Of a stretch of DNA of 6,349 nucleotides, positions 4,950-6,349 are shown piece by piece. Origin of the DNA: an uncultured Opitutia bacterium (GTDB lineage Bacteria; Verrucomicrobiota; Verrucomicrobiia; Opitutales; JABJCN01); NCBI GenBank assembly GCA_913046175.1, contig CAJWSN010000076.1:1-6349 (forward strand), written 5' to 3'. The notes beneath the pieces are model-generated. The model did not search any database. It worked only from the letters and a program-made list of their open reading frames with translations, and was not told the origin of the DNA. The position numbers were made by a program, and so were the translations under genes. Numbering within the stretch: position 1 is the stretch's first letter; every line of letters begins with the position of its first letter.

Positions 4950-6349
4950 TCAGTCCTTGGACCAGGTACGTGACCCGTAGTCGTAACGCCAGAGGCCGAT
5001 GTCTGACAATTCATGAAACAAGAGCCACGAATCGGTGTTGGCGCTGTAGCAGAAGGGGTAAAGATCCTTGGAGGTCCAAAGCCAGCCCTGACCGCCATGG
5101 GCACGCCAACTCCAGAATCCTTCCAGGCTCCCCGTATTATGTACATAAAGCCAGCCCAGATCATCGTGATAGATCCAGGGATAGTATTCTGTGTAATAGG
5201 AACCATACCCCTCCAAGGAATACCATGCACCGGCGTACCCTTCAATTGCTGTTGCCGCAGCTGACTCCAGAAAAACCCGGGGGGCCTTGAAAGACCAGTC
5301 CGTCCCATCCTCCATGGCAGGGCCCAGGGAGGATCCACTTGCAAGGAGCTGAATGTTCAAAGGGGCCATTCGCTCCCAGTTCCCAGAGCTCAAGACTTGA
5401 GATTCAGTAAAGCCAGGCAAATGGTCACCATCGGACTTCTGAACCCGTAATAATTCCACGCCATAACCAGCGACCGGATACCAAAAACCTTCCCCCAATG
5501 AATAAAATGCATCGCGAAGACTCATGGAGTGGGAGACTCCCTGGGGGATTTGTGTCCATTCGGGGACCGCATCCGTCTCATCCACATTCGTCCATTGCAG
5601 GAAATATTGATTCTGCTGAAAAAGCCTGTTGCCCTCAACCCGTAGGGTTTCGCCATTTGCACCCGGGAAATACCATTGACCGAGAATCTCAAATTTCCCC
5701 TGTTCATTAAGGTTGTAACGCCAGACATTCGACCGACCTGTCTGCCCTACTGACCTTTGTTCCATTGTGTTTCCATCGCCAAACCAAGCGTACCTTGGTT
5801 CCCGGGTCGCGAAAAAATCCTTTTTCGTCCAGGCAATCTGCTCGACTGCCAAACCCTGCAGGGAGTCCGGAAGAAAATACAGGGCCTGCCCATCGAAACA
5901 GGCCGCGTAGAGAGTGGAACTGGGCTTGCTGGGATAAATCGCATCCGCCATAAAGGGTTCCGCGTAAAAGCCTTGGCCTTGGTCCACAAAATACAGCACG
6001 GCCCCATCCTCGGAAGCTTTGCCTGCAGCCACTGGATGGATTCCTTCCGGAATCTCCAGACGACCCACAAGCACCGGGTTGGATGCAACCTGAAAATCAA
6101 AAACGTCCAGAACATTAACATCCTCGTTGTGCGCCCCAAAAAACCAACGGTCTCCAGCAAAGACCGGGGTTTGATACCCCCAGGTTCTGGAGCTTGAACG
6201 CGCGAACTGCCAAGTACGGGAAAGAATTGTAAAGGTTCCATCCAACAACGGTTGTATCGCCAGCAGAAGGCTTGAGTGCCTGTATTGAAAAGACCGGTAT
6301 CCGTATTGATCCACAACCGACTCAAGTGGTGGGTTGCCGTGGATAATTA
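4950..6349 (-). CDS. Large beta-rich protein with C-terminal Trp/Tyr module (5' end beyond window)
   Basis: The minus-strand frame is open from the right edge to a TGA at 4950, giving 465 full visible residues. A GTG at 6314 could be read as a start, but the frame stays open upstream (IIHGNPPLESV) and no Shine-Dalgarno or signal peptide is seen, so the true start is almost certainly outside the window. The main part has repeated short beta segments such as WGYQTPVFAGDRWFF, VNVLDVFDFQVASNPVLVGRLEIPEG, GAVLYFVDQG and YAACFDGQALYFLPDS, which resemble beta-propeller blades. The last 77 residues carry YPWIYH, GWLYV, GWLWTSKDLYPFCYS, SWLLFH and a final WRYDYGSRTW. This is an aromatic module that I associate with the C-termini of secreted Opitutae proteins. 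An extracellular or cell-surface location is inferred. It lies 49 bp upstream of the response regulator, so it may share a transcript with it. Its function is unknown. Confidence 0.8.
   Translation of the reverse strand, partial: IIHGNPPLESVVDQYGYRSFQYRHSSLLLAIQPLLDGTFTILSRTWQFARSSSRTWGYQTPVFAGDRWFFGAHNEDVNVLDVFDFQVASNPVLVGRLEIPEGIHPVAAGKASEDGAVLYFVDQGQGFYAEPFMADAIYPSKPSSTLYAACFDGQALYFLPDSLQGLAVEQIAWTKKDFFATREPRYAWFGDGNTMEQRSVGQTGRSNVWRYNLNEQGKFEILGQWYFPGANGETLRVEGNRLFQQNQYFLQWTNVDETDAVPEWTQIPQGVSHSMSLRDAFYSLGEGFWYPVAGYGVELLRVQKSDGDHLPGFTESQVLSSGNWERMAPLNIQLLASGSSLGPAMEDGTDWSFKAPRVFLESAAATAIEGYAGAWYSLEGYGSYYTEYYPWIYHDDLGWLYVHNTGSLEGFWSWRAHGGQGWLWTSKDLYPFCYSANTDSWLLFHELSDIGLWRYDYGSRTWSKD

Overview
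The window reads as chromosomal DNA of a Gram-negative bacterium of the PVC superphylum. The most likely group is Verrucomicrobiota of the Opitutae/Puniceicoccales type. This is inferred from the Trp/Tyr-rich C-terminal module of the rightmost gene, the Pro/Lys-rich secreted proteins, the sigma-54 regulator and the patchy Shine-Dalgarno use. There is no rRNA or other decisive phylogenetic marker. All five genes lie on the minus strand, so transcription runs from right to left.

Layout in transcription order (right to left). (1) 4950-6349: the 3' part of a large protein with beta-propeller-like sequence and a C-terminal Trp/Tyr-rich module. (2) 3494-4900: a complete NtrC-type response regulator (receiver, sigma-54 AAA+ domain, Fis-type HTH), 49 bp further on. 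(3) 2539-3270: a secreted Lys/Pro-rich helical protein with its own -24/-12 promoter and intrinsic terminator. (4) 1070-2233: a larger paralogue of it, again with its own -24/-12 promoter and terminator, and with a Pro/Gly/Lys linker built from 66-bp tandem repeats. (5) 1-924: the N-terminal 308 residues of an exported, probably outer-membrane beta-barrel protein that runs off the left edge.

The main result is a self-contained candidate sigma-54 regulon. Both paralogues are preceded by -24/-12 elements with the diagnostic GG-N10-GC spacing (3327-3343 and 2280-2296). About 145-150 bp upstream of each lies a 16-bp palindrome-type site (3464-3479, perfect; 2424-2439, 13/16 identical). A second copy at 2402-2417 is 22 bp from its neighbour. 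The shared core is GGGKAWTATTNCC, and the distance is typical for enhancer-bound NtrC-family activators. The natural candidate activator is encoded immediately upstream. The two target proteins each carry two ungapped 70-residue helical modules at an identical 79-residue spacing, so an internal duplication was followed by duplication of the gene. I recognise no named family for them, and their function is unknown.

All pattern matches and identity counts were made by eye. No searches, structure predictions or statistics were run.
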